From CAUSWF01 sp963535465 (lineage in GTDB: Bacteria > Bacillota_I > Bacilli_A > RF39 > UBA660): a stretch of DNA of 64,000 nucleotides. The notes beneath the pieces are model-generated. The model made no database searches and was not told the DNA's origin. It saw only the letters and a program-made list of their open reading frames with translations. The position numbers were made by a program, and so were the translations under genes. The stretch is taken from contig CAUSWF010000001.1 in the NCBI GenBank assembly GCA_963535465.1, positions 112,225-176,224 on the forward strand, read 5' to 3'. Below, in pieces: positions 52,762-60,634 of the stretch (positions within the stretch are counted from its first letter, which is position 1; each line of letters starts with the position of its first letter).

Positions 52762-53190
52762 TCACTCTCCGTTAAATAAGTTTTCAGCTATATCAGACAT
52801 ATTTGTTGAAGCCTCATTAAAGAAATTATTCCATGCATTTTCAGACCATATTTCAAGCCTTTCTCCTGCACCAATAATAACACAATCCTTTTCTATTTTT
52901 GCATATTCAAGAAGAGGTGTAGTTATTACTATTCTTCCTTGTTTATCAAATTGGGCTTCTGTAGCTCCTGATAGAAAGAAGCGAATAAATTGTCTCGCAT
53001 CTTTTTTAGTGAAAGGTAAAGTTTCTAGTTTATCGGTTATTTTCTTCCATTCTTCTAGAGAGTAAATAAAAAGACAATTTTCAATACCTCTTGTTATTAC
53101 AAATGTATCTTTTAATTCTTCTCTGAATTTAGATGGTATAATTATTCTCTTTTTCTCATCTATTGAATGATGATATTCACCCATTAACAT
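52762..53190 (-). CDS. mraZ: Transcriptional regulator MraZ
   Basis: A 142-residue protein of two SpoVT/AbrB-like repeats that represses its own division-cluster operon. Seen: LMGEYHHSIDEKKRIIIPSKFR (positions about 2-23), FIRFFLSGATEAQFDKQGR and the second copy IVITTPLLEYA. The start is the ATG at 53190; a GTG further upstream falls inside the operator repeats. Three CCACT-type repeats (AGTGG on the coding strand) at 10-bp spacing lie immediately upstream, as expected of an MraZ operator. Confidence 0.95.
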   Translation of the reverse strand: MLMGEYHHSIDEKKRIIIPSKFREELKDTFVITRGIENCLFIYSLEEWKKITDKLETLPFTKKDARQFIRFFLSGATEAQFDKQGRIVITTPLLEYAKIEKDCVIIGAGERLEIWSENAWNNFFNEASTNMSDIAENLFNGE

Positions 53191-53198
53191 AAAACTCA

Positions 53199-53223
53199 CC
53201 ACTTTTCCCCACTATCTTCCACT
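53199..53223 (-). promoter_or_regulatory. MraZ operator: three AGTGG repeats at 10-bp spacing
   Basis: AGTGG occurs at complement 53219-53223, 53209-53213 and 53199-53203, exactly 10 bp apart, between the mraZ promoter and start. Tandem GTGG-type boxes with 5-nt spacers are the known MraZ binding pattern. The last repeat touches the GGTGAG ribosome-binding site, so binding could block both transcription and translation initiation. Confidence 0.8.
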
Positions 53224-53233
53224 ACTTAACTAA

Positions 53234-53262
53234 ATATTACTAATTTAGACAAAAAAAGTAAA
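53234..53262 (-). promoter_or_regulatory. Probable promoter for the mraZ cluster
   Basis: TTTACT (53257-53262), 17-bp spacer and TAATAT (53234-53239) on minus. The -35 box is built from the 3' arm of the upstream terminator hairpin. Confidence 0.5.
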
Positions 53263-53284
53263 TATTTTTTTATAAATATTTACT
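53257..53284 (-). terminator. Terminator of the 53308-54105 gene
   Basis: AGTAAATATTT and AAATATTTACT form an 11-bp stem with a 6-nt loop; TTTTTTT follows on minus. Confidence 0.8.
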
Positions 53285-53307
53285 CGTTTACATTAATTTA
53301 CATTTTA

Positions 53308-54105
53308 TTAATTAAGCATGAATATTATACCAATTGTTAGCGTATATGCAAATAAAATTAGGAATAATATCGATTTTATATCTAAAAATCCATTTTTTTT
53401 AGATTTTCTTCTTTTTTCTTTCTTCTTCTTTTTCTCTTTTTCTTCTACTTTTGTTTTTTTGATGATAGGAATTTTTTCTATTCCAAGCATATCATCTACA
53501 CCTATTTCTTTATATGAATCTTGTAGTAAAAATACTTTTTGCTTTTGTTCCTTTTCAAGTGAATCTGCAGTTAAGTGATAAATTATTTTTTTACTTTTTA
53601 ATTTGCTAAGTACATCTTTTACTTTGTTTAAATCTAAATATCCATTTTCTAATACTATGTCCATCTTAGATATTTCTATTTCTACTACTCCGTCTATTTG
53701 ATAATCTTTAATAGTCATATTTTTTACTTTATCTCTAACTACCGGATGTTCATCATTTATAGTATTTAATATTCTTGTATAGTTTTCTTTTCCTATACCT
53801 TTTTCTATTTTAGGAGTTTCTAAGATTATTTTGTCGAAATTTACTGTAGAAAAAACTTTTTTTTCATTATTTTTTAATTTATTATCATCTATTAAATCTT
53901 TTAGACCAAGCAATATTCTTTTTGAATAGTCTTTTTTAAAATCCGATAGAAAAACCATCTTAGATTTATAATATTCAAATAAATATTTTTTAGTTTGTTC
54001 TAAGTCTTCTTCTGATAAAATATCACCTATCGCATCTTCTATATCACTAATTGAATTTGCATTTGATATTAATAATAATTTTACTTCTGATAAATTTATC
54101 TTCAT
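53308..54105 (-). CDS. Tail-anchored protein of unknown function
   Basis: A 265-residue protein. Residues 1-190 look like a soluble alpha/beta domain (TVNFDKIILETPKIEKG, DGVVEIEISKMDIVLENGY); residues 210-242 are a dense Lys stretch (KKKKKEKRRKSKK) followed by one C-terminal membrane segment (about 243-263). So it is probably a cytoplasmic protein held by its tail. I do not recognise a family. It stands between thrS and the mraZ cluster with its own terminator. Confidence 0.7.
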   Translation of the reverse strand: MKINLSEVKLLLISNANSISDIEDAIGDILSEEDLEQTKKYLFEYYKSKMVFLSDFKKDYSKRILLGLKDLIDDNKLKNNEKKVFSTVNFDKIILETPKIEKGIGKENYTRILNTINDEHPVVRDKVKNMTIKDYQIDGVVEIEISKMDIVLENGYLDLNKVKDVLSKLKSKKIIYHLTADSLEKEQKQKVFLLQDSYKEIGVDDMLGIEKIPIIKKTKVEEKEKKKKKEKRRKSKKNGFLDIKSILFLILFAYTLTIGIIFMLN

Positions 54106-54141
54106 ACTATTTTCCTATCCTAATTAGTATTTTATCACTAA

Positions 54142-54167
54142 AAAAGACAAGTGTCTACTTGTCTTTT
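54142..54167 (-). terminator. Terminator after thrS
   Basis: AAAAGACAAG and CTTGTCTTTT form a perfect 10-bp stem with a 6-nt loop over the thrS stop region. Confidence 0.85.
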
Positions 54168-55921
54168 CTTGTTTTATTTTTTATTTCTTTTTTTAATACT
54201 TCAACAAATTCTTCTAAAGGTAGAGTTGTTGTTTCTTTTTCTCCAAATAATCTATAGCTTACTAAATTATTATCTCTTTCATTATCTCCTAGTATTACAT
54301 TATATGGTATTTTTTTACTTTGAGCTTCTCTTACTCTGTAACCTAATTTTTCAAATCTATCATCTACTTCTGCTTTTATACCAGCTTCTTTTAAAGCTTC
54401 TAGTACTTTTTTGGCATATTCTGTATGAAATTCTGTATTAACTGGGATTATTTCTACTCCCATTGGAGCAAGCCATAATGGTAATACTCCTTTGAATTCT
54501 TCTAAAATGAATGCGATAAAGCGATCAAGTGAACCTAAAATAGCACGGTGAATTACTACAGGTCTTGCTTTATTTCCTTCTTCATTTATGTATTCTAGTT
54601 CAAATCTTTCAGGTAATTGATAATCTAGTTGAATTGTTGATAAAGTAACATCATGTCCTATAGCACTTTTTACTTGTACATCTAACTTAGGTCCATAGAA
54701 TGCTGCTTCTCCTTTTGCTTCATAGAAATTTAGTTTTTCTTCTTCTAATACTTCTCTTAATACTTTTTCAGATTCTTCCCATAATAAATCGTTTCCAAAG
54801 TATTTTTCTGTATTTTCTTCATCTCTTAATGATAATCTAAATTCATAATCTTTAAATCCAAAATCTTTATAAACATCAAGTATTAATTTTATTACTGCTT
54901 TAAATTCATCTTTTATTTGATCTGGTGTACAGAAAATATGTGAATCATTTTGAGTAAATGCTCTTGTTCTTTCTATTCCTGTTAATGCACCACTTGATTC
55001 AAATCTAAAGTCTTGAGCAATTTCTGCTATTCTTATTGGTAAATCTCTATATGAATGTAGACTTGATTTAAACATTACCATATGATGTGGGCAATTCATT
55101 GGTCTTAGTGTATATGCTTCATCATCTCTTTCCATTACTGGAAACATATCTTCATGATAGTGATCCCAGTGCCCTGATGTTTTGTATAAATCAACTGATC
55201 CTAGAGAAGGTGTCATAACATGCTTATATCCAAGTTCTAATTCTTTATCCATTATATAGTCATTTAGTGTTCTTCTTAACATGAAGCCATTAGGTAGCCA
55301 CATAGGAAGACCTTTTCCTACTAAATCAGAGAACATGAAGATTCCTAATTCTTTACCAATCTTTCTATGGTCTCTTGCAGCTGCATCTGCTAAAGCTTCT
55401 AAGTGATGATTTAACTCTTCTTCAGTTCTTGTAGCAAATCCATACACTCTTTGCAACATCTTATTCTTAGAATCACCTTTCCAGTATGCTCCTGCTACCT
55501 TAAGTAATTTAAAATACTTAATAGATTTTACAGTATCTAAATGTGGTCCTCTACATAAGTCAGTAAAATCACCTTGACTGTAGCAAGATATAACTTGTTC
55601 ATCGTCGTTCATTCTTGTTATTAAATCTATTTTATATGGATCATCTTTAAACATTTCAAGTGCTTCTTGTTTTGTTATTTCATTTCTTACTATTCTTTTA
55701 CCGTCTTTAGATATTTTTTTCATTTCTTTTTCTATTCTTGGTAAATCTTCTTCTCTTATTACATCATCACCCAAATCAATATCGTAGTAAAATCCTTCTT
55801 CTACAACTGGTCCTACCCAAAATTTTGCTTGTGGATATAGATGTTTTATTGCTTGTGCCATTAAGTGTGCACATGAGTGATTTAAAATATTTAATTCACT
55901 GTCTTCTTTAAAATTTATCAT
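54155..55921 (-). CDS. thrS: Threonyl-tRNA synthetase lacking the TGS domain
   Basis: A 588-residue class II synthetase. The start is the ATG at 55921 with GAGGAGGAAAAT; an upstream in-frame start would lie in the T-box. The N-terminal TGS domain (about 60 residues) is absent: the protein opens almost directly with the editing domain NHSCAHLMAQAIKHLYPQA. Catalytic motifs are complete: FMLRRTLNDYIMDKELELGY, MNCPHHMVMFKSS (zinc Cys and His), RIAEIAQDFRFESSGAL, YGPKLDVQVK and HRAILGSLDRFIAF. The anticodon-binding domain ends the protein. A T-box riboswitch precedes it. Confidence 0.96.
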   Translation of the reverse strand: MINFKEDSELNILNHSCAHLMAQAIKHLYPQAKFWVGPVVEEGFYYDIDLGDDVIREEDLPRIEKEMKKISKDGKRIVRNEITKQEALEMFKDDPYKIDLITRMNDDEQVISCYSQGDFTDLCRGPHLDTVKSIKYFKLLKVAGAYWKGDSKNKMLQRVYGFATRTEEELNHHLEALADAAARDHRKIGKELGIFMFSDLVGKGLPMWLPNGFMLRRTLNDYIMDKELELGYKHVMTPSLGSVDLYKTSGHWDHYHEDMFPVMERDDEAYTLRPMNCPHHMVMFKSSLHSYRDLPIRIAEIAQDFRFESSGALTGIERTRAFTQNDSHIFCTPDQIKDEFKAVIKLILDVYKDFGFKDYEFRLSLRDEENTEKYFGNDLLWEESEKVLREVLEEEKLNFYEAKGEAAFYGPKLDVQVKSAIGHDVTLSTIQLDYQLPERFELEYINEEGNKARPVVIHRAILGSLDRFIAFILEEFKGVLPLWLAPMGVEIIPVNTEFHTEYAKKVLEALKEAGIKAEVDDRFEKLGYRVREAQSKKIPYNVILGDNERDNNLVSYRLFGEKETTTLPLEEFVEVLKKEIKNKTRKDK

Positions 55922-55943
55922 ATTTTCCTCCTCTATTATCAAA

Positions 55944-56146
55944 AAACCTATACTAATAAATAGTATAGGAGTATTCACGGTACCATCCTAAGGGCACTTA
56001 ATTTGTTTAACGCATTACTGCGAGATTACTTTTTATAATCCTACTCGAGTGGTAGTAATAATATTAGTCTCTATACCTTTTCACCAACCAGGTACTCTCT
56101 TAAAGAGTTATTAATATTATCGTGTCCTCCGTCAATGTATTTGATA
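55944..56146 (-). promoter_or_regulatory. T-box riboswitch controlling thrS
   Basis: The leader contains the conserved T-box core AGGATGGTACCGTGAA (complement of 55974-55989), which can pair as antiterminator, followed by an intrinsic terminator CCTATACTA/TAGTATAGG (55947-55969) and T6. Upstream is a stem I region with a GGTTGGTGAAAAGG-type loop. A specifier fits Thr as ACC (complement of 56051-56053) or ACT (56054-56056), adjacent in ACTACCA; ACC followed by A looks more likely. Uncharged tRNA-Thr would stabilise the antiterminator. Confidence 0.92.
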
Positions 56147-56151
56147 ATATA

Positions 56152-56180
56152 ATTGTATACTTATTCTAATTATTTTTCAA
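56152..56180 (-). promoter_or_regulatory. Promoter of the T-box/thrS transcript
   Basis: TTGAAA (56175-56180), 17-bp spacer and TACAAT (56152-56157) on minus, a few bases ahead of the T-box. Confidence 0.7.
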
Positions 56181-56183
56181 TAT

Positions 56184-56918
56184 TTATCTGTAACCATTCC
56201 AACTATTTGGTAAATTTAGAATGTTTTTTACACTAAATCCTTCTTTATATCGTCTTTTATCGTATTTAAAGAAATCGTTTAAATTAGGACATTTATTATC
56301 TTTTCCATAGTCACAATCTAATAATGCTAAATGAAGATGTACCCCACTTGATCTTCCACTTGACCCCATATATCCTATTACAGTATCATGTGATACATAT
56401 TGTCCTACATAAATATTAGCATAACTTGCTAAATGAACATATTGAGATGTGTATATGGCTCCATTTACTTCATGCCTTACCATAACTATTAGTGCTCCTG
56501 CCATATCTCTATATATATTTGATATTATTCCATCAGCTATAGGGTAAATAGGTTCCTTCCAATAACCTGTTATATCATAGGCCACATGATAATATGAAGG
56601 ATACTGCGATATTCTTCCATTATATACAGGAGAATACCAAATTTTATTATTAATTTTTTGCGGAACTACATTAGATGATAAAACTGTTGTTTTTGGTTCC
56701 GTATTATTAGTTTCTTTAAATAAAAATTTAGATATATTAGATGCTTTGTTAGATAAATATGTAGGTTCTACATTTCTTATATCTAATGTCTTATAATTTA
56801 GTGTTAACTCTTCTTTTGGCAATGAAAAGTATGATAATGTTATAGATGTAGTTAACAATATAAAAGATATACTTATAAGCATTTTGCATTTTAATATGTA
56901 TTTATTATATCTATCCAT
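56184..56918 (-). CDS. M23/LytM-type metallopeptidase, membrane anchored
   Basis: A 244-residue exported protein. Membrane segment about 9-30, a Thr/Asn-rich linker, and an M23 peptidase domain (about 115-215) with the metal ligands in HVAYDITGY (His, Asp) and the HLH of SSGVHLHLALL; the sequence IADGIISNI and GYMGSSGRSS fit LytM folds. Likely cuts peptidoglycan cross-links or acts as a regulator outside the membrane. I start at ATG 56918, preceded by TGGAGGG. Four Cys in the C-terminal half may form disulfides. It lies upstream of the thrS promoter, which falls in its 3' end region. Confidence 0.88.
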   Translation of the reverse strand: MDRYNKYILKCKMLISISFILLTTSITLSYFSLPKEELTLNYKTLDIRNVEPTYLSNKASNISKFLFKETNNTEPKTTVLSSNVVPQKINNKIWYSPVYNGRISQYPSYYHVAYDITGYWKEPIYPIADGIISNIYRDMAGALIVMVRHEVNGAIYTSQYVHLASYANIYVGQYVSHDTVIGYMGSSGRSSGVHLHLALLDCDYGKDNKCPNLNDFFKYDKRRYKEGFSVKNILNLPNSWNGYR

Positions 56919-56963
56919 AAGCCCTCCAGATTTCATATTATAACATATTTAAGCAAATAAAAA

Positions 56964-56998
56964 AAGACATAGTTTATTTATAAACTTTTTTGTGTCTT
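56964..56998 (-). terminator. Terminator after the RNB ribonuclease gene
   Basis: AAGACA pairs with TGTCTT and an inner AGTTTA/TAAACT stem sits between them; TTTTTTT follows on minus. The stop codon is inside. Confidence 0.7.
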
Positions 56999-58992
56999 CT
57001 ATGTTCTTTTAATTTTTCTTTTTTCTTCTTTTTCTTAGCCATTGCATTATTATGTTCTATGAAAAAATTATCTATATTGGCAGACTGATAATTTAATTTG
57101 TAGCATATTTTTTCTAATAATTCTTTATATTCATTTAGTTTTTCTAATGGTATTTCTCTTCCACTTTCTACTACATCATATATTTCTCTTAAAATATATT
57201 CAACGACAATATCCGCACCTCTTCTCATACAAGAAGTAGCATGTGTAGAAACCTTTTTTGTTTTATCAGCATGTCCCGGTTTAGTACTATAGAATGATTT
57301 ATTTTCTTTTTCTCTTGCTATTTTTCTTATCTTTTCTATTTCTCTATTTTTAAATTTCTTTTCTAATTCTTTTGTAATTAATTTTTCCTCTTCATTAACT
57401 TTTTCTTCCTTTTGTTTACATCTATATATCATTGGTAAATTATTTTGATGAAACCATTCAGCAATCTTAGAGTTTGTTAAATTCATTACGACGTTTAGTA
57501 TAACTCCAGCTATACTTTTTGTATTAGCATCCTCTTTTAACCTAGTAGGATCTGGTTGATTTAATTTTTCCTTAGAATATTTTTCTGAGTCTTTATATTT
57601 TTTACTTAACAAATTAGTTGCTTCTTCTAAGCATGTTAGTGTTTGTTCTAATTCTGTAACATTAGAATTTTTCTTTAATATTTTATCTGCGGCTTCTATT
57701 GTTAGTACTTTTGAATTTTTAACTTTGCTTCTTATAAATTTTTCGCTAACTATTGTTCCCTCTTCATCTATTTCAAATATATATGTTCTAGCATATCTTT
57801 CTTGACCTTCATTTAGAGAAATAATTTCATCAGTTATTTCCTCTGGCAATAGTGGTATAACAATATTACCTCCACCATCTTTTTTGCTTCGCTTTAGATA
57901 AATTGATGACCCTCTTTCTAGTGCTTCTTGTATGATTTCACTATCAAAATCAAAGTATGATAATACTGATGCAATTGATACCCCTAGTTCATAGTGATTA
58001 TTTTCTAGTTTTTTACAATATAATATATCATCTATTTCTCTAGTTCGTGTTGAATCTATTGAAATATTAAATTCTTCTATATTTTTTACATCTAAATTTT
58101 TTAGTACATATGGTTGTTTAATATGTTTCATAAAATCTTTTGAAAATTCTATTTTTATTCCATGTTTTTCAGCGATAGAATTTAAAACTATTTTACTTTC
58201 ATTTTGCCTTAGTAAATCTTTTAATAGAGAAGTAATTTTTTTAATTCTAGCTCTTTTTTCTTTTTCAGGAAGTTTTGTTTCGCAAATTAAATTTTTATAT
58301 TCATCTGTTATTTGAGAAATATATTCTTTATCTTCTCTTCTTATATTGATATATTTTTGGAGTTTTATTAGAAATAATATACTTCTATACTCTTTATACT
58401 TTTCTTCTTCATTATTTAGTATTGTTTCAAGGGTCTTTTTATAAACATATATAAATACTGATTCTCCATTATTATTTTTACTGTTTATAAGATCAGGTCT
58501 TTCATTTAATACATTTAATATTCTTTCTCTTTTCCTTATTATGTTATCAGAATTTTCTATTATTTCTACAATTAAGGCAAACTCTTCTTTTTCTTCTTTT
58601 TCTATTTCATATATTTCTTGCGTTGCTTTTATTACATCTTCATCTAGTTTAGCTATCGCATTATTTATTTCTTCTTTCTCTTCATCTTTTGATTTTGTAT
58701 TTATATTAGTAGCATTTAAAAGAGAAATAAAGTTGTTTAATCTTTTTTCTACATATTCCCTATTAATTTCGTACATTTTAGAAATCTTTTTAATTATTTC
58801 TATACCATCTTTGTAAAAATCAATAGTTGTATCTATCTTTTTACTTCTAAGACGATCTTCCATAATTTCAAATATGGCATTTATATAATTACCTGCAGTT
58901 GCATTAGAAAATTTTTTTATTTTTCTATCTGGTAATTCTATTCTGTCACCTTTTGCATATTTTCTGATTTCTTTAATGTACTTTGAACTCAT
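56974..58992 (-). CDS. Divergent RNB-family (RNase II/R-like) ribonuclease
   Basis: A 672-residue protein. Residues 1-300 are highly charged helices with no cold-shock domain; residues 305-630 are an RNB catalytic domain. The acidic metal-binding loop reads SIDSTRTREIDDI: Asp313, Glu319, Asp321, Asp322, so the second Asp of the classic set is Glu. Later motifs match the RNB pattern loosely: IYR, FYSTKPGHA and THATSCMRRGADIVVEYI (family: YTHFTSPIRRYADL). No S1 domain; the tail is Lys-rich. RNA degradation is likely, with specificity unknown. It overlaps nothing but abuts dnaI upstream. Confidence 0.82.
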   Translation of the reverse strand: MSSKYIKEIRKYAKGDRIELPDRKIKKFSNATAGNYINAIFEIMEDRLRSKKIDTTIDFYKDGIEIIKKISKMYEINREYVEKRLNNFISLLNATNINTKSKDEEKEEINNAIAKLDEDVIKATQEIYEIEKEEKEEFALIVEIIENSDNIIRKRERILNVLNERPDLINSKNNNGESVFIYVYKKTLETILNNEEEKYKEYRSILFLIKLQKYINIRREDKEYISQITDEYKNLICETKLPEKEKRARIKKITSLLKDLLRQNESKIVLNSIAEKHGIKIEFSKDFMKHIKQPYVLKNLDVKNIEEFNISIDSTRTREIDDILYCKKLENNHYELGVSIASVLSYFDFDSEIIQEALERGSSIYLKRSKKDGGGNIVIPLLPEEITDEIISLNEGQERYARTYIFEIDEEGTIVSEKFIRSKVKNSKVLTIEAADKILKKNSNVTELEQTLTCLEEATNLLSKKYKDSEKYSKEKLNQPDPTRLKEDANTKSIAGVILNVVMNLTNSKIAEWFHQNNLPMIYRCKQKEEKVNEEEKLITKELEKKFKNREIEKIRKIAREKENKSFYSTKPGHADKTKKVSTHATSCMRRGADIVVEYILREIYDVVESGREIPLEKLNEYKELLEKICYKLNYQSANIDNFFIEHNNAMAKKKKKKEKLKEHRRHKKVYK

Positions 58993-58993
58993 G

Positions 58994-59893
58994 TTAGTTT
59001 CTCCTATTTTTACTTATTAATTCTAATGTATTTGCTAAAAAATTGATTCTTTCTATTATGCGTTTAGCTTTAATAGTTCCACCTGAACTTCCACCCATTG
59101 AAAGGCTTGATTCCAACTCTTTTATAGTTAAGTTTGATGTAAAAAATGTTGGTAAATGATTTTCCATTCTATGTTGAAGTATCGAATTTAGAACTTCATC
59201 TCTTGACCATGTTGTAACATTTTCTGCTCCTATATCATCGAGTAATAATACTGGTACTTTTTGAATATATTCAAATTTATCATTATAATCTGTTTCAAAT
59301 GATGATTTTAGGCTTCTTAAAAATTCCGGATAATATACTATCGCAACCTTTGTTCCTTTTTTAGCCAATTCATTAAATAAAGCAGATATTAGATATGTTT
59401 TACCTGAACCAAATGATCCAGTTAGATACAATCCCTTTACATCTTCTTTGCCATATTTTTTTAAAAAATCGTTAAAATATTTTATTATTGGTACTCTACT
59501 ATAATCGTCTGTATAAACTTTTTTTAGTGATGCATTTTTTATATCTTCTCCTATGTCAAATAATCTGATATTACCAAGATGTGCATCAAGCGTTTCTTCT
59601 GCTTCTTTTTCTTTTGTCTTAACATAATCAAATCTAATTCTATCATCTTCTACAAATGGTGTTAGAACATAACCATACATTTCATTTAATGTTGTATAGG
59701 GATTTTCTTTATAGTTTTTATACTCTCTAAATGCATCTTCTAATCTAGATGTATATTGTATTAATAAATCTTCATTTGCTGGTAGTTTATCTACATATTT
59801 TTTAAATTCATTATTAGCACACGCTTCCATGAAAGATTCTTTTAATGAAGTCATATTTTTGTTATTCTTTATAAATGTTTTAAGATTTTCCAT
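58994..59893 (-). CDS. dnaI: Primosomal helicase loader DnaI
   Basis: A 299-residue AAA+ loader of the replicative helicase. Seen: an N-terminal helical region (1-100), the DnaC/DnaI linker TYRLFDIGEDIKNASL-like NIRLFDIGEDIKNASL, Walker A LTGSFGSGKTYLI, Walker B VLLLDDIGAEN, a sensor TFFTSNLT and the C-terminal AKRIIERINFLANTLEL. An N-terminal zinc motif, seen in some DnaI proteins, is not evident. Its partner DnaB is encoded 37 kb away. CGGAGG precedes the ATG. Confidence 0.94.
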   Translation of the reverse strand: MENLKTFIKNNKNMTSLKESFMEACANNEFKKYVDKLPANEDLLIQYTSRLEDAFREYKNYKENPYTTLNEMYGYVLTPFVEDDRIRFDYVKTKEKEAEETLDAHLGNIRLFDIGEDIKNASLKKVYTDDYSRVPIIKYFNDFLKKYGKEDVKGLYLTGSFGSGKTYLISALFNELAKKGTKVAIVYYPEFLRSLKSSFETDYNDKFEYIQKVPVLLLDDIGAENVTTWSRDEVLNSILQHRMENHLPTFFTSNLTIKELESSLSMGGSSGGTIKAKRIIERINFLANTLELISKNRRN

Positions 59894-59946
59894 ATTGACC
59901 TCCGTTACTAGTTTTATTTTATAATATTTAATAATAAAAATAAAGA

Positions 59947-59971
59947 CAAAATATACTTATATTATATTTTG
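59947..59971 (-). terminator. Terminator of the 59962-60414 gene
   Basis: CAAAATATA and TATATTTTG form a 9-bp stem over the stop codon with TCTTTATTTTT after it on minus. Confidence 0.65.
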
Positions 59972-60414
59972 CTTATCTTTACTGTTCTTATTTCTAAAAT
60001 AGAATCTTTATTTAGTTCTATACTATTTTTTTCTACTCGTTCTTTATTTAGAAAAATTCCATCTAATTTATATAAATCATTTATGATAAAAGATGGTAAT
60101 AATAGTGTACAATTATCATTATTTTTGTAGCATTTAGCTTTAGTATATGAAACTGAAGATACTCCCTTATCTTTTTTTATTACTAAATTGTAAAATTTAT
60201 TGTCTTCATTTTTATTTACTTCTTTTTTTATTTCATATTTTAATTGCTTATTATCATAATCTAAAGATATTTTCTGCCACTTTTCATTAGAAAAAGTTAG
60301 AGAAACATCTTTTATTTCTTCATGGTAGTCTTTTTCAGGTGTATTAAGTGATGATATTAATATTACTGCTACAAACAATAGTATTGCAATTGTTATGTTA
60401 TATCTTTTATTCAT
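59962..60414 (-). CDS. Membrane-anchored small protein of unknown function
   Basis: A 150-residue protein with an N-terminal membrane segment (about 7-24) and an outer domain of strands with a possible disulfide (CYKNNDNC). I start at ATG 60414, which has GAGGG 8 nt ahead; the longer frame from 60441 would span that site. No recognised family. It has its own promoter with a perfect TTGACA and a terminator, so it is monocistronic. Confidence 0.7.
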   Translation of the reverse strand: MNKRYNITIAILLFVAVILISSLNTPEKDYHEEIKDVSLTFSNEKWQKISLDYDNKQLKYEIKKEVNKNEDNKFYNLVIKKDKGVSSVSYTKAKCYKNNDNCTLLLPSFIINDLYKLDGIFLNKERVEKNSIELNKDSILEIRTVKISKI

Positions 60415-60436
60415 TATTACACCCTCTTCTATTATT

Positions 60437-60465
60437 AACATAGGCTATTTTATAGGCTCTGTCAA
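60437..60465 (-). promoter_or_regulatory. Promoter of the 59962-60414 gene
   Basis: Perfect TTGACA (60460-60465), 17-bp spacer and TATGTT (60437-60442) on minus, giving a short leader before the ribosome-binding site. Confidence 0.6.
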
Positions 60466-60534
60466 TGATAAGGTAAATAGTTGTCAGTTATTTATTTTAT
60501 TTGTGTAAAATCTTTTTAATTTTATACTCACTAT

Positions 60535-60633
60535 CTACAAAAAATATCCGGTATCTAATTCTTTTATAAAAGTAGTTATGTTTTCTAATATTAATTCATG
60601 AAGTACTTTATCATTATCTATACTAATATTATT
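60535..60633 (-). pseudogene. Small open fragment after the dinD-like remnant
   Basis: A 32-codon open stretch in yet another frame (VLHELILENITTFIKELD in part) ending in TAG. The pattern L--LI-NI--FI-EL--G resembles a short piece of the DUF1016/YhcG nuclease family, but it is too short to be sure. No start or ribosome-binding site is seen. The rest of 60442-60634 shows no gene. Confidence 0.3.
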
Positions 60634-60634
60634 T

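Noticed and set aside
53191..53202. GTG start for MraZ at 53202
   Set aside because: It lies within the AGTGG operator repeats; the ATG at 53190 matches the family N-terminus and has a ribosome-binding site.
55922..55978. Longer N-terminus for ThrRS
   Set aside because: The extra codons are translated T-box terminator sequence; a strong ribosome-binding site precedes the ATG at 55921.
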